Positions 8,729-18,271 of a stretch of 64,000 nt of DNA are shown here, in pieces (within the stretch, counting starts at the first letter, position 1; each line of letters begins with the position of its first letter). A model generated the notes under the pieces. It was given only the letters and a program-made list of their open reading frames with translations, was not told where the DNA came from and did not search any database. The stretch spans positions 1-64,000 of the forward strand of contig NZ_VIYG01000002.1 in the NCBI RefSeq assembly GCF_009389585.1. Direction: 5' to 3'. This DNA comes from Oceanobacillus sp. CFH 90083 (lineage in GTDB: Bacteria; Bacillota; Bacilli; Bacillales; Amphibacillaceae). Both the position numbers and the translations under genes were made by a program.

Positions 8729-10354
8729 ATGATTTCTAAATTATTAAAAGGAGTGCATAATTGTCTTATGAAAATATTGCGGAGAAGTATTCTGGAGGAG
8801 TTCACTTCAACAAATATTTATAGCAACTATTCTGTAGGCCAACTTATCGAAAAGATTATTCATCGTGACGAAGCAAAATTGACATCAACTGGTGCTGTCC
8901 GTGCTACCACCGGTAAATATACGGGTCGTTCACCAAAGGATAAATTTATTGTAAAAGATGCTTTATCAGCGGAAAAGGTAGACTGGGGAAACGTTAATCA
9001 GCCTATTGAAGAAAACATTTTCAATCAGCTGCTTGACAAAGTAATTGCATATTTAGACAGCAAAGAGGAGATTTTTCATCTTCAAGCTTATGCCGGTGCG
9101 GATGAAAAGTATAAACTGCCTATCCAGGTTATAAATGAATACGCTTGGCATAATTTATTCGCAAGACAATTATTTATTCCAATTGAAAAAGAAATGCAGC
9201 AATTACATGAAGCAGATTTTACAGTTATCTCTGCTCCCGGCTTTAAAGCAGATCCTGAAGTAGACGGTACAAATTCTGAAGCATTTGTTTTAATTTCTTT
9301 TGAACAGCGTATTGTGCTGATTGGTGGAACAGAATATGCAGGAGAGATTAAAAAATCTATCTTCTCTGTAGCTAATTTCCTGCTCCCTGAACAGAATGTC
9401 CTGTCCATGCATTGCTCTTCCAATGTAGGAGATGAAGGCGATGTTGCTTTATTTTTCGGTTTATCCGGAACAGGAAAGACAACACTCTCCGCAGATGTTG
9501 ACAGACGATTAATCGGTGATGATGAGCATGGCTGGAGTGACGATGGCGTATTTAACATTGAAGGCGGCTGCTATGCAAAATGCATCAATTTATCTGCTGA
9601 GAAAGAACCGCAAATTTTTGATGCCATCCGCTACGGGTCTGTCCTCGAAAATGTAGCATTAGACGAAGATACACGCGTCCCGGATTATGATGACACTTCT
9701 TTAACAGAAAACACGCGTGCTGCTTATCCATTAGAAAATATCGATAACAGCTTAGAACCGAGTGTAGCCGGACATCCAAATACGATTATATTCTTAACAG
9801 CAGATGCTTCAGGCACGTTGCCGCCAATCAGTAAATTGACAAAAGAGCAGGCAATGTATCATTTCTTAAGCGGATATACGAGTAAACTGGCCGGAACAGA
9901 ACGTGGTGTAACACAGCCAGTCGCAACATTCTCCGCATGCTTCGGTTCACCGTTTTTACCTTTAAATCCGTCCATATATGCAGAAATGCTCGGGGAGAAA
10001 ATTGATAAATTCAATGCAAATGTATTTCTTATTAATACCGGCTGGACTGGTGGTGCTTATGGAGTCGGCAACAGAATGAAGCTATCCTATACCCGTGCCA
10101 TGGTTCACTCAGCTTTAATCGGTGAACTGAATAACGCAGAAATGACGGCAGATGAAATTTTCGGATTAGCTATTCCAAAATCAATTCCAGGTGTTCCAGA
10201 TGAGGTTCTTGTTCCTAAAAATGCTTGGGACGATAAGGAAAGCTACGAAGCAGAGGCAAAGAAGCTGGCTGGAAAATTCCATATGAATTTCGAGAAATTC
10301 ACTGAAGTCAGCGAAGCCATTCGGCAAGCTGGACCTGTCTATAAATCAGTATAA
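8729..10354 (+). CDS. pckA: Phosphoenolpyruvate carboxykinase (ATP); 5' end possibly frameshifted
   Basis: Converts oxaloacetate and ATP to PEP, the first step of gluconeogenesis. The P-loop [13 protein letters not shown], the [10 protein letters not shown]-type loop ([12 protein letters not shown]) and the metal site MHCSSNVG are intact, and the protein is family-like from about [11 protein letters not shown] (8813) to its end. The N-terminus is odd. The open frame starts at 8729 and gives a basic, non-family leader. A much better ribosome site (AAAAGGAG, 8746-8753) points to a TTG at 8761 in another frame, reading [13 protein letters not shown] and stopping at 8823. One base removed near 8791-8800 would join that start to the main frame with a 17-residue N-terminus, the usual length. 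Either a real frameshift, a sequence error or use of the 8729 ATG. Confidence 0.93.
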   Translation: MISKLLKGVHNCLMKILRRSILEEFTSTNIYSNYSVGQLIEKIIHRDEAKLTSTGAVRATTGKYTGRSPKDKFIVKDALSAEKVDWGNVNQPIEENIFNQLLDKVIAYLDSKEEIFHLQAYAGADEKYKLPIQVINEYAWHNLFARQLFIPIEKEMQQLHEADFTVISAPGFKADPEVDGTNSEAFVLISFEQRIVLIGGTEYAGEIKKSIFSVANFLLPEQNVLSMHCSSNVGDEGDVALFFGLSGTGKTTLSADVDRRLIGDDEHGWSDDGVFNIEGGCYAKCINLSAEKEPQIFDAIRYGSVLENVALDEDTRVPDYDDTSLTENTRAAYPLENIDNSLEPSVAGHPNTIIFLTADASGTLPPISKLTKEQAMYHFLSGYTSKLAGTERGVTQPVATFSACFGSPFLPLNPSIYAEMLGEKIDKFNANVFLINTGWTGGAYGVGNRMKLSYTRAMVHSALIGELNNAEMTADEIFGLAIPKSIPGVPDEVLVPKNAWDDKESYEAEAKKLAGKFHMNFEKFTEVSEAIRQAGPVYKSV

Positions 10355-10369
10355 TTAACTTCTTTATCT

Positions 10370-10554
10370 TAAAAGTATGTGTGCAAAAAGGAAACCAAAT
10401 TAGAAGCAAGAAGATCCAGACAACGTTTTTTATGAACGGGCTTGCACATGTCGTGAAGAACTTCTACGCTGCCTGCGCGGCGTGATGGGTTTTAATAGAA
10501 GATCATTAGCTTGCCGCTTATCATTTGGAAACTTTCCTGACATCCTCTTAAAGG
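10370..10554 (+). repeat. Long copy of a dispersed repeat (copy B)
   Basis: Starts near AAAAGTATGTGTGCAAAAAGG and ends ACTTTCCTGACATCCTCTTA. These ends match those of the short element at 8158-8215 (about 18 of 24 bases at the 3' end). The interior has no open frame but can form stems, for example GAAGAACTTC and GCCTGCGCGGCG. It sits after pckA, before its terminator. Confidence 0.5.
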
Positions 10555-10588
10555 GTAAACTCATTATTTTCTGAGTTTACCCTTTTTT
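10550..10588 (+). terminator. Terminator after pckA
   Basis: AAGGGTAAACTCA (10551-10563) pairs with TGAGTTTACCCTT (10572-10584) and runs into seven T. Confidence 0.9.
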
Positions 10589-10645
10589 TCCTTTCTCTTT
10601 TCTTCCTGCAATGATTATTGGCCTATTCCTTCTGGTTTATAGGCA

Positions 10646-10675
10646 TTCACACAATCGTCTCCAGCATCATATATT
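10646..10675 (+). promoter_or_regulatory. Candidate promoter of the ytl operon
   Basis: TTCACA (10646-10651), 18-base spacer, TATATT (10670-10675); five of six at both boxes. No riboswitch is recognisable between it and the ytlA start. Confidence 0.55.
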
Positions 10676-10719
10676 TATAGAAGATGTTCAAGAACAGTAT
10701 TTGAGAAAGGAAGATAGAA

Positions 10720-11706
10720 ATGAGAAAGCTTTCTTATTTCATTTTATTGATGGGCTCTCTGCTTATCGTTAGTGCATGCAATCAAAATAAAATGACACAA
10801 ATAGACCTTGCCGAAGTAACACGTTCTATTTTCTATGCACCGCAATATGTCGCTTTAGAAAAAGGCTTTTTTGAAGAAGAAGGGCTTGAGGTTGATTTGC
10901 AAACCACTTGGGGCGGGGATACAACGATGACAGCACTTTTGTCTGACAGCGCAGATATTGCCCTTGTCGGTTCGGAAACATCCATCTATGTTTATGCCCA
11001 GGACTCCAGGGACTACGCTGTAAACTTTGCTCAATTAACACAAACCGATGGAACATTTTTAGTAGCTAAAGAAAAGGATGAAGACTTTCAGTGGGAAGAT
11101 TTACATGAGAGTCATTTTCTCGGCCAGCGTGTCGGCGGCATGCCGCAGATGGTTGGAGAATATGTTTTAAAACAGCATGATATTAATCCGCAGGAAGATT
11201 TAAATTTAGTTCAAAATATCGATTTTGCAAATATTCCAGGCGCTTTTGCCAGCGGTGATTATGAATATGTCCAGCTATTCGAACCGACAGCAAGTATTTT
11301 TGAAGCAAATGGCCAGGGACAGATTGTTGCCTCTTTCGGGGAAGAATCCGGGCAAGTGCCCTACACCGTCTTTATGGCAAAGCAAAGCTTCTTAAATGAA
11401 GAAGAAGAAACTGTGGAAGCCTTTACCAGAGCCATTTATAAGGCACAGCAATGGGTACAGGAGACAGATTCATTAGAAATTGCTGAGGTGGTAGAGCCTT
11501 ATTTTGAGGATACAGATGTAGAAATGCTCGCCAACGCCATCGACCGCTATAAACAGCAGGGCTCTTTTGCAACATCTCCAATGCTGGAAGAAGCTGCATG
11601 GGAGAACTTGAAGGATATTATGAACGAAGCTGGAGAACTCCCTGGAGATGCTCCTTACGAGGATCTAGTCAACACAGAATTTGCTGAGCGGATTATCGGA
11701 GAATAA
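10720..11706 (+). CDS. ytlA: ABC transporter substrate-binding lipoprotein YtlA
   Basis: A 328-residue periplasmic-binding-type lipoprotein of the NMT1/THI5-like (SsuA/TauA) group. The signal peptide ends in a lipobox, LIVSAC, with Cys20 as the lipid site. FYAPQYVALEKGFFEEEGL near residue 35 is the usual start of the mature fold. Members bind sulfonates, nitrate or pyrimidine-type thiamine precursors; the ligand cannot be read from sequence. It is the first gene of ytlA-ytlC-ytlD, 12 bases before ytlC. Neighbourhood with pckA and ytkD matches the B. subtilis ytl locus. Confidence 0.9.
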   Translation: MRKLSYFILLMGSLLIVSACNQNKMTQIDLAEVTRSIFYAPQYVALEKGFFEEEGLEVDLQTTWGGDTTMTALLSDSADIALVGSETSIYVYAQDSRDYAVNFAQLTQTDGTFLVAKEKDEDFQWEDLHESHFLGQRVGGMPQMVGEYVLKQHDINPQEDLNLVQNIDFANIPGAFASGDYEYVQLFEPTASIFEANGQGQIVASFGEESGQVPYTVFMAKQSFLNEEEETVEAFTRAIYKAQQWVQETDSLEIAEVVEPYFEDTDVEMLANAIDRYKQQGSFATSPMLEEAAWENLKDIMNEAGELPGDAPYEDLVNTEFAERIIGE

Positions 11707-11718
11707 AGGAGGATAACA

Positions 11719-12525
11719 ATGTCTTACCTTACATTAGACGGTGTATCTCATTATTACTTCTCCAAAAAGCAATATACAGAAGCATTGCACAGTATCTCTT
11801 TCTCTGTAAAAAAGAATGAATTTGTGTCTTTACTTGGACCGAGCGGCTGCGGTAAATCAACACTGCTCTCACTTATTTCCGGGATGCTTCAGCCTGCTGA
11901 AGGCAATATTTTAGTAAATGGAGAAAAATTAGACATAAGTACGTTAGAAATCGGCTATATGCTGCAGCAGGATTATCTATTCCCCTGGAAAAGCATTATT
12001 GATAATGTACTGATTGGACCAAAGATTAGAAAGAGACAGGCAGATAACGTAAAACAAAACGCACTTACGCTTTTGGAAGAAGTCGGTCTTAAAAATGTTG
12101 CTGATAAATATCCAAGTGAATTATCCGGCGGTATGCGGCAGCGGGCAGCATTAATCAGAACACTGATTACAGAACCGGAAATTCTCTTGCTGGATGAACC
12201 TTTTTCCGCTTTGGACTTTCAGACAAAATTAAAGCTGGAGGTATTGGTATCTGATTTACTTAAAACTTATCAAAAAACAGCTATCCTGGTCACACATGAT
12301 ATCGGGGAAGCTATTTCAATGAGCGACCGGATTATTCTGATGTCCTCACACCCCGGTGCAATTGCAAAAATATACGATGTTCCTGTTGAATTACGGGATG
12401 AATCTCCTTTTCTTGCAAGAAAGCATCCAAAATACAGCCGGCTTTTTGATAAGATTTGGGCGGACTTAGACCAGGCAAAGCAAACTGTACAGCTTCATGA
12501 GGAGAATGCTTATGAACGGTCCTAA
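11719..12525 (+). CDS. ytlC: ABC transporter ATP-binding protein YtlC
   Basis: The 268-residue ATPase of the importer. Walker A is GPSGCGKST near residue 39, the Q-loop LQQDYLFPW near 83, the signature [14 protein letters not shown] near 135 and Walker [13 protein letters not shown] near 155, with the switch His in VTHDIGEA. All catalytic parts are present. AAAGGAGG precedes the ATG. The closest types are SsuB/TauB ATPases. Its 3' end overlaps ytlD by 14 bases, which suggests coupled translation. Confidence 0.93.
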   Translation: MSYLTLDGVSHYYFSKKQYTEALHSISFSVKKNEFVSLLGPSGCGKSTLLSLISGMLQPAEGNILVNGEKLDISTLEIGYMLQQDYLFPWKSIIDNVLIGPKIRKRQADNVKQNALTLLEEVGLKNVADKYPSELSGGMRQRAALIRTLITEPEILLLDEPFSALDFQTKLKLEVLVSDLLKTYQKTAILVTHDIGEAISMSDRIILMSSHPGAIAKIYDVPVELRDESPFLARKHPKYSRLFDKIWADLDQAKQTVQLHEENAYERS

Positions 12526-13303
12526 ATTATTTACAATCTATCAGCAAAAGTTAAAAAAAGAAGCTAGAGTTGTACTGACCTGGCAGCTGTCCATTCTGAT
12601 TTTATTTTTCACTCTTTGGGAGCTTGCCAGCAGACTGTATTGGATAGACCCGCTTTTATTCAGCTCTCCAAGCCGTGTATTCAGCTCGATCTGGAGCAGA
12701 CTGCTGCAAGGTTCTTTATTAGGTCACATTCAAATTACACTATTAGAAACGATACTCGGCTTTTTAATCGGGACGATTGCCGGAATCATCATTGCTTCCA
12801 TGCTCTGGAGCTTTCATCGTTTTGCAAAGGTCATGGACCCTTACCTCGTTGTCTTTAATGCCATGCCAAAGGTTGCCCTTGGTCCAATACTTATTGTAGC
12901 TCTTGGTCCCGGCTATTTATCGATTATTGCAATGGGGTTTATTATTTCAGTCATTGTCACAACACTTGTCGTATTTGCAGCCTTCCATGAGGTCGATCAA
13001 AATTATTTAAAAGTGTTAAAAAGCTTTGACGCAACAAAATGGCAATGCTTTAAAGAAGCTGTCTTTCCTGCCTCTTTGCCAGCCATTATCTCCACATTAA
13101 AGGTAAACGTAGGGCTTTCTTGGGTAGGCGTTATCGTCGGAGAATATTTAGTTTCTAAACAGGGATTAGGCTATTTGATTATTTACGGCTTCCAGGTATT
13201 TGATTTTACACTTGTGATGTCCAGCCTCGTCATCATCGCTATCCTTGCTGCGATAATGTACAAAACAGTAGAGAAAATAGAACAGCTGCTGATACGAAAA
13301 TAG
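12512..13303 (+). CDS. ytlD: ABC transporter permease YtlD
   Basis: A 263-residue inner-membrane permease with six likely transmembrane segments and the BPD-type EAA loop ([18 protein letters not shown], residues about 174-191) that contacts YtlC. I choose the ATG at 12512 because GAGGAG lies seven bases before it. It completes the ytlACD importer, whose three parts are all intact. Substrate unknown; a sulfonate- or thiamine-precursor-like organic anion is the family expectation. Confidence 0.92.
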   Translation: MNGPKLFTIYQQKLKKEARVVLTWQLSILILFFTLWELASRLYWIDPLLFSSPSRVFSSIWSRLLQGSLLGHIQITLLETILGFLIGTIAGIIIASMLWSFHRFAKVMDPYLVVFNAMPKVALGPILIVALGPGYLSIIAMGFIISVIVTTLVVFAAFHEVDQNYLKVLKSFDATKWQCFKEAVFPASLPAIISTLKVNVGLSWVGVIVGEYLVSKQGLGYLIIYGFQVFDFTLVMSSLVIIAILAAIMYKTVEKIEQLLIRK

Positions 13304-13332
13304 CAGGCAGCACCCGGCTGTCTGCTATTTTT
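13297..13332. terminator. Bidirectional terminator between ytlD and ytkD
   Basis: AAAATAGCAGGCAGC pairs with GCTGTCTGCTATTTT around a five-base loop; it ends both convergent operons and overlaps the ytkD stop. Confidence 0.9.
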
Positions 13333-13810
13333 ATACATATAACTTTTTAATTCGGAGCATGCAGGATTCCAATACAGCATCCTTCATAATAAAACTGAAA
13401 TTGGATTTATTTTTTACATTTTCCGGTATTTTTTTGAGTAGTACCGGACCTTTTGTTTCATAATAAGTAGACTGCAGCGTAAGCTCCTGCACTTCAGCAT
13501 AATAAACGTTCTTTATCACGGTTTCATGACGTCCGTCCACCTTATACTGGCCAATATAGTGAAGCTTATTTACAGTCGCTCCTGTCTCCTCCATTACTTC
13601 CCGGACTGCTGCTTGCTCAGCAGCTTCTCCAGATTCTACCTTTCCTCCCGGAAACTCCATTCCTCTTTCCTTATGATCCGTCAACAGCCATTTATCTTTA
13701 TATCTGCAGATGACCCATACATGCTTCGGGTTTTTCGAAAATGGATGATCTAAAAAAGATAGCTGCACCGTATTATTGTAATAATCCTTAAAAACATTCA
13801 CTACTTCCAC
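13331..13810 (-). CDS. ytkD: Nudix hydrolase YtkD (nucleoside triphosphate sanitising)
   Basis: A 159-residue Nudix protein. The full Nudix box GKVESGEAAEQAAVREVMEE(TGA) is at about residues 56-78, with the catalytic REVMEE glutamates in place. YtkD of B. subtilis cleaves 8-oxo-dGTP and other NTPs and guards against oxidative mutagenesis; length and flanking segments (KHVWVICRYK, FSFIMKDAVL) match that family rather than generic MutT. The GTG start at 13810 has a weak GGGA site very close by, so the exact start is uncertain by a few codons. It follows the small secreted protein gene by 18 bases, so the two are probably co-transcribed. Confidence 0.9.
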   Translation of the reverse strand: MEVVNVFKDYYNNTVQLSFLDHPFSKNPKHVWVICRYKDKWLLTDHKERGMEFPGGKVESGEAAEQAAVREVMEETGATVNKLHYIGQYKVDGRHETVIKNVYYAEVQELTLQSTYYETKGPVLLKKIPENVKNKSNFSFIMKDAVLESCMLRIKKLYV

Positions 13811-13828
13811 TACTTTCCCATCCGGGTG

Positions 13829-14350
13829 TCAATCCCTATAGCTTATATCTTGAATTTTCCAGCCGTTTTGAAGTATTAACTCCACCACCAGCGTGTAACT
13901 TCCTACCATATCATTTTCATTTTCCTGTACGATTTGTACGGAATGATTCGATGTATTTATCATATCATATTCATTTTCTTCTTGAAACCATGGTTCTGTA
14001 TGCGTTGGAATAACATAAACGCCATCTGCTTCTGCCCGGAAATAGTAATCAACAAAGTCTCTGGCTAATTCCGGTGTGGTATATGCTTCAAAAGCTGATA
14101 TCAGCTCCTGCTCTGTTGCATAGTGCTTCAGTTTATACGAATCGTCCACATCCTGCTTCAACGTATCCCCTAATCCGTTCATTACGCGAATGACTTCTTC
14201 TTTATCTGGCTGAATTTCTTCTTTTCCCAAATCCAAAGCAGATGCACCCACCTGCTGGTCGCTTTTTACAGCAGCTTCTCTTGGTACAGTGATAGAGAAA
14301 ATCAATACTATCATCATAGTAAAACAAAGAATTAAAGCGAGCTTTCTCAT
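13829..14350 (-). CDS. Membrane-anchored or secreted hypothetical protein
   Basis: 173 residues, not assigned to a family with certainty. It has a basic start and one hydrophobic segment (residues 4-22) followed by an acidic extracellular domain. The C-terminal half (VGSYTLVVELILQNGWKIQDISY) has the pattern of an NTF2-like or DUF3993-type domain. The ATG at 14350 is chosen over an upstream GTG because GGGAG lies eight bases before it. Located directly upstream of ytkD, on the same strand. Confidence 0.65.
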   Translation of the reverse strand: MRKLALILCFTMMIVLIFSITVPREAAVKSDQQVGASALDLGKEEIQPDKEEVIRVMNGLGDTLKQDVDDSYKLKHYATEQELISAFEAYTTPELARDFVDYYFRAEADGVYVIPTHTEPWFQEENEYDMINTSNHSVQIVQENENDMVGSYTLVVELILQNGWKIQDISYRD

Positions 14351-14494
14351 CTGCAGCACTCCCTTTTGTTATCTATGCTTCAATATACATAAAAACCCTT
14401 TTTTTACTGATGAAAAATACATTATTTTTTCTATACTACCTTATACCTTTTTATTATATCATCTAAACCTTTTCATACGAAGGTACTATTTCCC

Positions 14495-14809
14495 CTATTC
14501 TTCATCTAATATCCCCATTGACCGGATATGATTCCTCGTATTCTCGTCACCTAAATCATATAATGCTTGATATATTCCTGTTATTGTTTCATCATATGCA
14601 TCATTGGCTGTATCCAGATGATACGGTATAAACGGGATATGTGAACGTATATAACTGTCAAAACTCGCATCATGCAGCCCGTCAAATTTCCTGCGCAGCA
14701 TCAGTACCTCCTCGGCAGTAGCATAAATGACAAAATCATCATTTCCCTGATATGGAATACGGGAAATCTCTCCTTGTCCGACACTGATAAAATATTTTTG
14801 TTTATCCAA
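14495..14809 (-). CDS. Conserved small cytoplasmic protein, unknown function
   Basis: The likely product has 104 residues and starts at TTG 14809 (MDKQKYFISVGQGEIS), because AGAGGTGA lies five bases before it; a longer reading to 14857 has no ribosome site. It is soluble, acidic and has conserved-looking segments QGNDDFVIYATAEEVLMLR and SYIRSHIPFIPYHLD. I do not recognise the family. It is a separate unit about 140 bases from the next gene. Confidence 0.65.
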   Translation of the reverse strand: MDKQKYFISVGQGEISRIPYQGNDDFVIYATAEEVLMLRRKFDGLHDASFDSYIRSHIPFIPYHLDTANDAYDETITGIYQALYDLGDENTRNHIRSMGILDEE

Positions 14810-15015
14810 TGGAATCACCTCTTGCTTAGCTTCTCCGCAAAAAATGAAAATAAACATGACAGCAGTAGATGATTTCAGTAAATATGCTCAGAACCAAAAG
14901 CGGAAAGCACCCGTTTAAAAACGATGCGAAATTTCTAAAGTTTGGCGCTTGTAGCTGGACGCGGCTGTTATCCTTAGTTATCCACCCACAAACATTTTTA
15001 TAATTTCCGAGACAA

Positions 15016-15057
15016 TAAAAAAAGCGTATATACCCATTCTGGTACACACGCTTTTTC
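15016..15057 (-). terminator. Terminator of the repeated-TM-helix gene
   Basis: AAAGCGT and ACGCTTT flank an inner TACC/GGTA stem; on the minus strand the stem runs into a T tract just after the 15068 stop. Confidence 0.75.
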
Positions 15058-15067
15058 GCTTTTTTCG

Positions 15068-16621
15068 TTATTGATTGTCCTGGTTGTCATCATTTTCTTG
15101 TTTTCGCTGCTCCTGATTAATGGAGGTGCTGTCAATGGTCCTGTCAAATTTCTGTAAGTATTTTGCAGCGAAATCTTTTCCACCCAAACCAAAAGCAAGA
15201 CCAAAGGCTAATGCCAATGCAGCGAGTAATAAGATAAATGCACTGTTAACGATGGTTGATGCAATACCTAATTGCGATACTGCCATAAAAGCTGCAAGAA
15301 TTAAAATACTATACTTAGCAAAACCGGCAAGTGCAGCTGATGCCGGGCCATTTAACAGATGCAGCAATACTTTCTGCACCAAGGAAGCAAGCAGTAAGGC
15401 AACACCTAAAATAAGCACTGCTGCTAATACATTTGGCAGATAAGCAGTAATTGCCGTTGCTATTCCTACTAAGAAGTCCAGCTGAATCAGATACAGAGCC
15501 TGTACAGTTAAGAAGAAAATAATTAAGATCTGTACAACATATCCGGCAATATAGGATGGTGTCCATTTAGCCTGATTCACTGTTTCATTATTGCTGATAG
15601 TAGAAACAAAGCGGTTAAATCCCAGTTTAGCAAGATAATCCCCTACAAATTCTCCAACCAGCTTGCCTAACCAGATTCCAACTAATATTAAACCAATGGC
15701 AATCAGGATGTTTGGAAGCATCTGTACGACGCTGTGCAGCATACCAATTGCCGGTTCTGTGATTCCTGCCAGCTCTAATTGCTCTAAAGCAGAGATGGTG
15801 ATTGGAATCAAAATAAGAATAAAAACAATGTTTCCTACAAATTTCGCAAAGGATGTCCCTTCAAATAAATTGGATAATTTTAATTTCTGAATCCATTTCT
15901 CTGTCCCAGCAGCTTCTAACAGATTCGTTACAATGCTGCGGACAACTTTGCCGACGAACCAGCCGACTGCAAAAATAAGCACTGCTGCTGCAAGCTTAGG
16001 AATAAAGTCTAAAACAGAAGCCAGCAGACCGCTGAATGGTTCAGCTACACCCTGAATATTTAAGGCCTGTAATACCCCGGGAATAAATAAGAGTAAAATA
16101 AGATAGAATGCAAATTTACCGACTGTTTCCGTGGTTTTTCGGATACCTTCCTCAGAATCTGCAATTCCCAATTTTGTAAATAAACGCTGAATACGTAATT
16201 TCCTGCTTCCCTTTACAATAAGCCATTGTACGACTGTCGCAATAATCCAGGCCAGCAGCAAAATTAAGGCTGCCTTGATCACTGCCGGGATAAAGTTTAA
16301 GAACGTTGAAATCAAATCCGATAATGGATTTGCAATCATAGACAGGTTAAGAATATTGAAGAATAAGATTAAAGCAACAACCAGCAGTATGTAGTAAACT
16401 GCTTTTGCGATAACCCTTTCTGATTTTACCGGTTCTCCTTTTAACCGGAACCTGTTAAACAGCTTATCATCCCAGTTTGTTTTCTTTAATGCTTTTTCCA
16501 CCGTACTGCTCACCAATTTGGCAATTAACCATACGATTAGAAAAACAATAATCGCTATAGCTACATTTTGAACTCCTGTCCAAAAGCTCGCTGTAAAATA
16601 ATCGTTCATAAAATTTTCCAT
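15068..16621 (-). CDS. Membrane protein with repeated conserved TM-helix modules (MscS-related)
   Basis: A 517-residue polytopic protein built from at least four copies of a module of the form (F/L)IPxxxxAxLILxxxWxxxxxV, at about residues 100, 195, 295 and 385. These match the Conserved TM helix family often annotated as mechanosensitive ion channel. The beta-domain that defines true MscS channels is absent; the C-terminus is a short polar tail (NQEQRKQENDDNQDNQ). A role in the osmotic response is a family-level guess. AAGGGAG precedes the ATG by nine bases. It lies just downstream of menE on the same strand without a clear terminator between. Confidence 0.85.
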   Translation of the reverse strand: MENFMNDYFTASFWTGVQNVAIAIIVFLIVWLIAKLVSSTVEKALKKTNWDDKLFNRFRLKGEPVKSERVIAKAVYYILLVVALILFFNILNLSMIANPLSDLISTFLNFIPAVIKAALILLLAWIIATVVQWLIVKGSRKLRIQRLFTKLGIADSEEGIRKTTETVGKFAFYLILLLFIPGVLQALNIQGVAEPFSGLLASVLDFIPKLAAAVLIFAVGWFVGKVVRSIVTNLLEAAGTEKWIQKLKLSNLFEGTSFAKFVGNIVFILILIPITISALEQLELAGITEPAIGMLHSVVQMLPNILIAIGLILVGIWLGKLVGEFVGDYLAKLGFNRFVSTISNNETVNQAKWTPSYIAGYVVQILIIFFLTVQALYLIQLDFLVGIATAITAYLPNVLAAVLILGVALLLASLVQKVLLHLLNGPASAALAGFAKYSILILAAFMAVSQLGIASTIVNSAFILLLAALALAFGLAFGLGGKDFAAKYLQKFDRTIDSTSINQEQRKQENDDNQDNQ

Positions 16622-16738
16622 AGATTTATGCTCCCTTCTTAACGGTTTAGTTAGCGCTACCCCCCACTAAAAAGAATTAAACCTATGTTATAAAATTGTA
16701 ATGAAACAGCAAAGAACACGATCCAGCCCTCTATCCAC

Positions 16739-18175
16739 TCAGAGATATTTCTTTAACTCCTGACGAACCAGTTTATTTGCTGCATTTCTCGGCAGCTGAT
16801 CAATGAAATAAAATTCCTTCGGCTGCTTATAACGCGCTAACTTATCTTTTAAAAAGGCCGTTATCTCTGCGATTGTCATTTCTCTGTCAGCCACAATAAA
16901 AGCAACCGGGATTTCTCCCCATTCCGTATCTTTTTTTCCAATTACTCCTGTTTCCTGAACCCCGTCTATCTGCAGCAATACATTCTCGATTTCCGAGGGA
17001 TAGATATTTTCACCACCGGAAATAATCAAATCACTGCGGCGGTCCACAACATATAAAAATCCTTCGTCATCGAGATAGCCTACATCTCCCGTTGCCAGCC
17101 AGCCATTCAAAAAAGATGTTTCATTTGCTGCTTGCCTGTTGTAATAGCCTGGAGTTATCATTGGACCTTTGACAAGAATTTCTCCAACCTCATTTGCTTG
17201 CTTCCCAGCAATTTTTAACTGTGCTGGAAACAATGGCTTTCCTGCTGAACCAACCTTGCGAAGTGCATCCCTTGGGTTCAACGTAACAATTTGCGAAGCG
17301 GTTTCTGTCATTCCATAAGATTGAAACACAGGAATCTTTTTTGCCTTTGTCTGTTGCAGTAATGTTTCTGGAGCTGGTCCACCGCCAAGCAGCATACAGC
17401 GAAAAGCCTCTGGATAGCTTGCTTCTCCAAGATAGCTCACTAAACGCTGGAGCATAACAGTTACAACGGAGGTCATCGTCACTTGCTTATGCATAATCGC
17501 ATCGTGAACATCCTCCACCTCAAATTTTTCCAGCAAATAAATAGGCATCCCATAAATAATTCCTTTTAACATTGTCGACAGGCCGCTCACATGAAAAAGC
17601 GGCAGCGGTATCAGCCATTTATCATCATTATGCTTTCCAAAATTTAAACCGGAGCTGGTTGCACTCCACCAGTGATTTTCATAAGTATGCTGTACAGCCT
17701 TTGGAAATCCTGATGTACCAGATGTATACATCATCGTAAATACAGTGGACAGCTCTATTTCTTCTAAAAGCTGTACCTTCCAAGAAGCTTCCAGCCGATT
17801 CAGCTGATCAAATGTCAGCTGCCCGATTTCCGTCAGACCCGCTTCTTCAGTTTCTGTAATTAAAAGGGTAACTTTGGCATCCTTCATTTGCTGTTTTCGC
17901 TCATACGCAGTCAGCCGCTTATTCAATAAAACGACAACAGCACCTAAGTAACTGCACGCATAAATCATTTCCATCATTTCAATGCTATTCCCGGAAAGGA
18001 TGGCAATATGATCTCCTTTTTTAATATCAGCAGATGCAAGCTTTCTTGCTTTTATCCTGCTGTTTTCAGCCAGCTGGCTAAAAGTCACTGTTGTTCCATC
18101 CTTTAATTCAACCGCTATTTCATTTGGGGATAAATCAGCTTGTTTATCAAGCCAGTGGGGAATAACTGTACTCAT
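16739..18175 (-). CDS. menE: o-Succinylbenzoate--CoA ligase MenE
   Basis: Acyl-adenylating enzyme that makes OSB-CoA in menaquinone synthesis. The 478-residue protein has the ATP loop MYTSGTSGFPKAVQHT near residue 148, GYGMTET-type motif as QSYGMTETAS, and the GDVGYLDDEGFLYVVDRRSD hinge with the catalytic Lys (LPRNAANKLVR) near the end. I start at the ATG 18175 since GGAGG lies eight bases before it. Last gene of menFDHBE, but a hairpin lies between menB and menE. The usual next gene, menC, is not present. Confidence 0.96.
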   Translation of the reverse strand: MSTVIPHWLDKQADLSPNEIAVELKDGTTVTFSQLAENSRIKARKLASADIKKGDHIAILSGNSIEMMEMIYACSYLGAVVVLLNKRLTAYERKQQMKDAKVTLLITETEEAGLTEIGQLTFDQLNRLEASWKVQLLEEIELSTVFTMMYTSGTSGFPKAVQHTYENHWWSATSSGLNFGKHNDDKWLIPLPLFHVSGLSTMLKGIIYGMPIYLLEKFEVEDVHDAIMHKQVTMTSVVTVMLQRLVSYLGEASYPEAFRCMLLGGGPAPETLLQQTKAKKIPVFQSYGMTETASQIVTLNPRDALRKVGSAGKPLFPAQLKIAGKQANEVGEILVKGPMITPGYYNRQAANETSFLNGWLATGDVGYLDDEGFLYVVDRRSDLIISGGENIYPSEIENVLLQIDGVQETGVIGKKDTEWGEIPVAFIVADREMTIAEITAFLKDKLARYKQPKEFYFIDQLPRNAANKLVRQELKKYL

Positions 18176-18228
18176 TTTTTCTTCCTCCAACGTTATTATT
18201 GTCTTATGTAAATTCCTTTCCTTGTGAA

Positions 18229-18266
18229 AAGAAACCTTTGCAAATAGCGCAAAGGTTTCTTTAATA
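18229..18266 (-). terminator. Hairpin between menB and menE
   Basis: AAAGAAACCTTTGC and GCAAAGGTTTCTTTT form a 14-bp stem with a 7-base loop, with a weak T tract on the minus strand. It may attenuate menE or mark an mRNA processing site. Confidence 0.65.
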
Positions 18267-18271
18267 AACGA

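Noticed and set aside
10587-10719. TPP riboswitch in front of the ytl importer
   Set aside because: The SBP is THI5-like, so a thiamine element was looked for; no THI-box core is present, and the ligand stays open.
15068-16621. Annotation as a true MscS channel
   Set aside because: Only repeated TM-helix modules are seen; the MscS pore-beta domain is absent.
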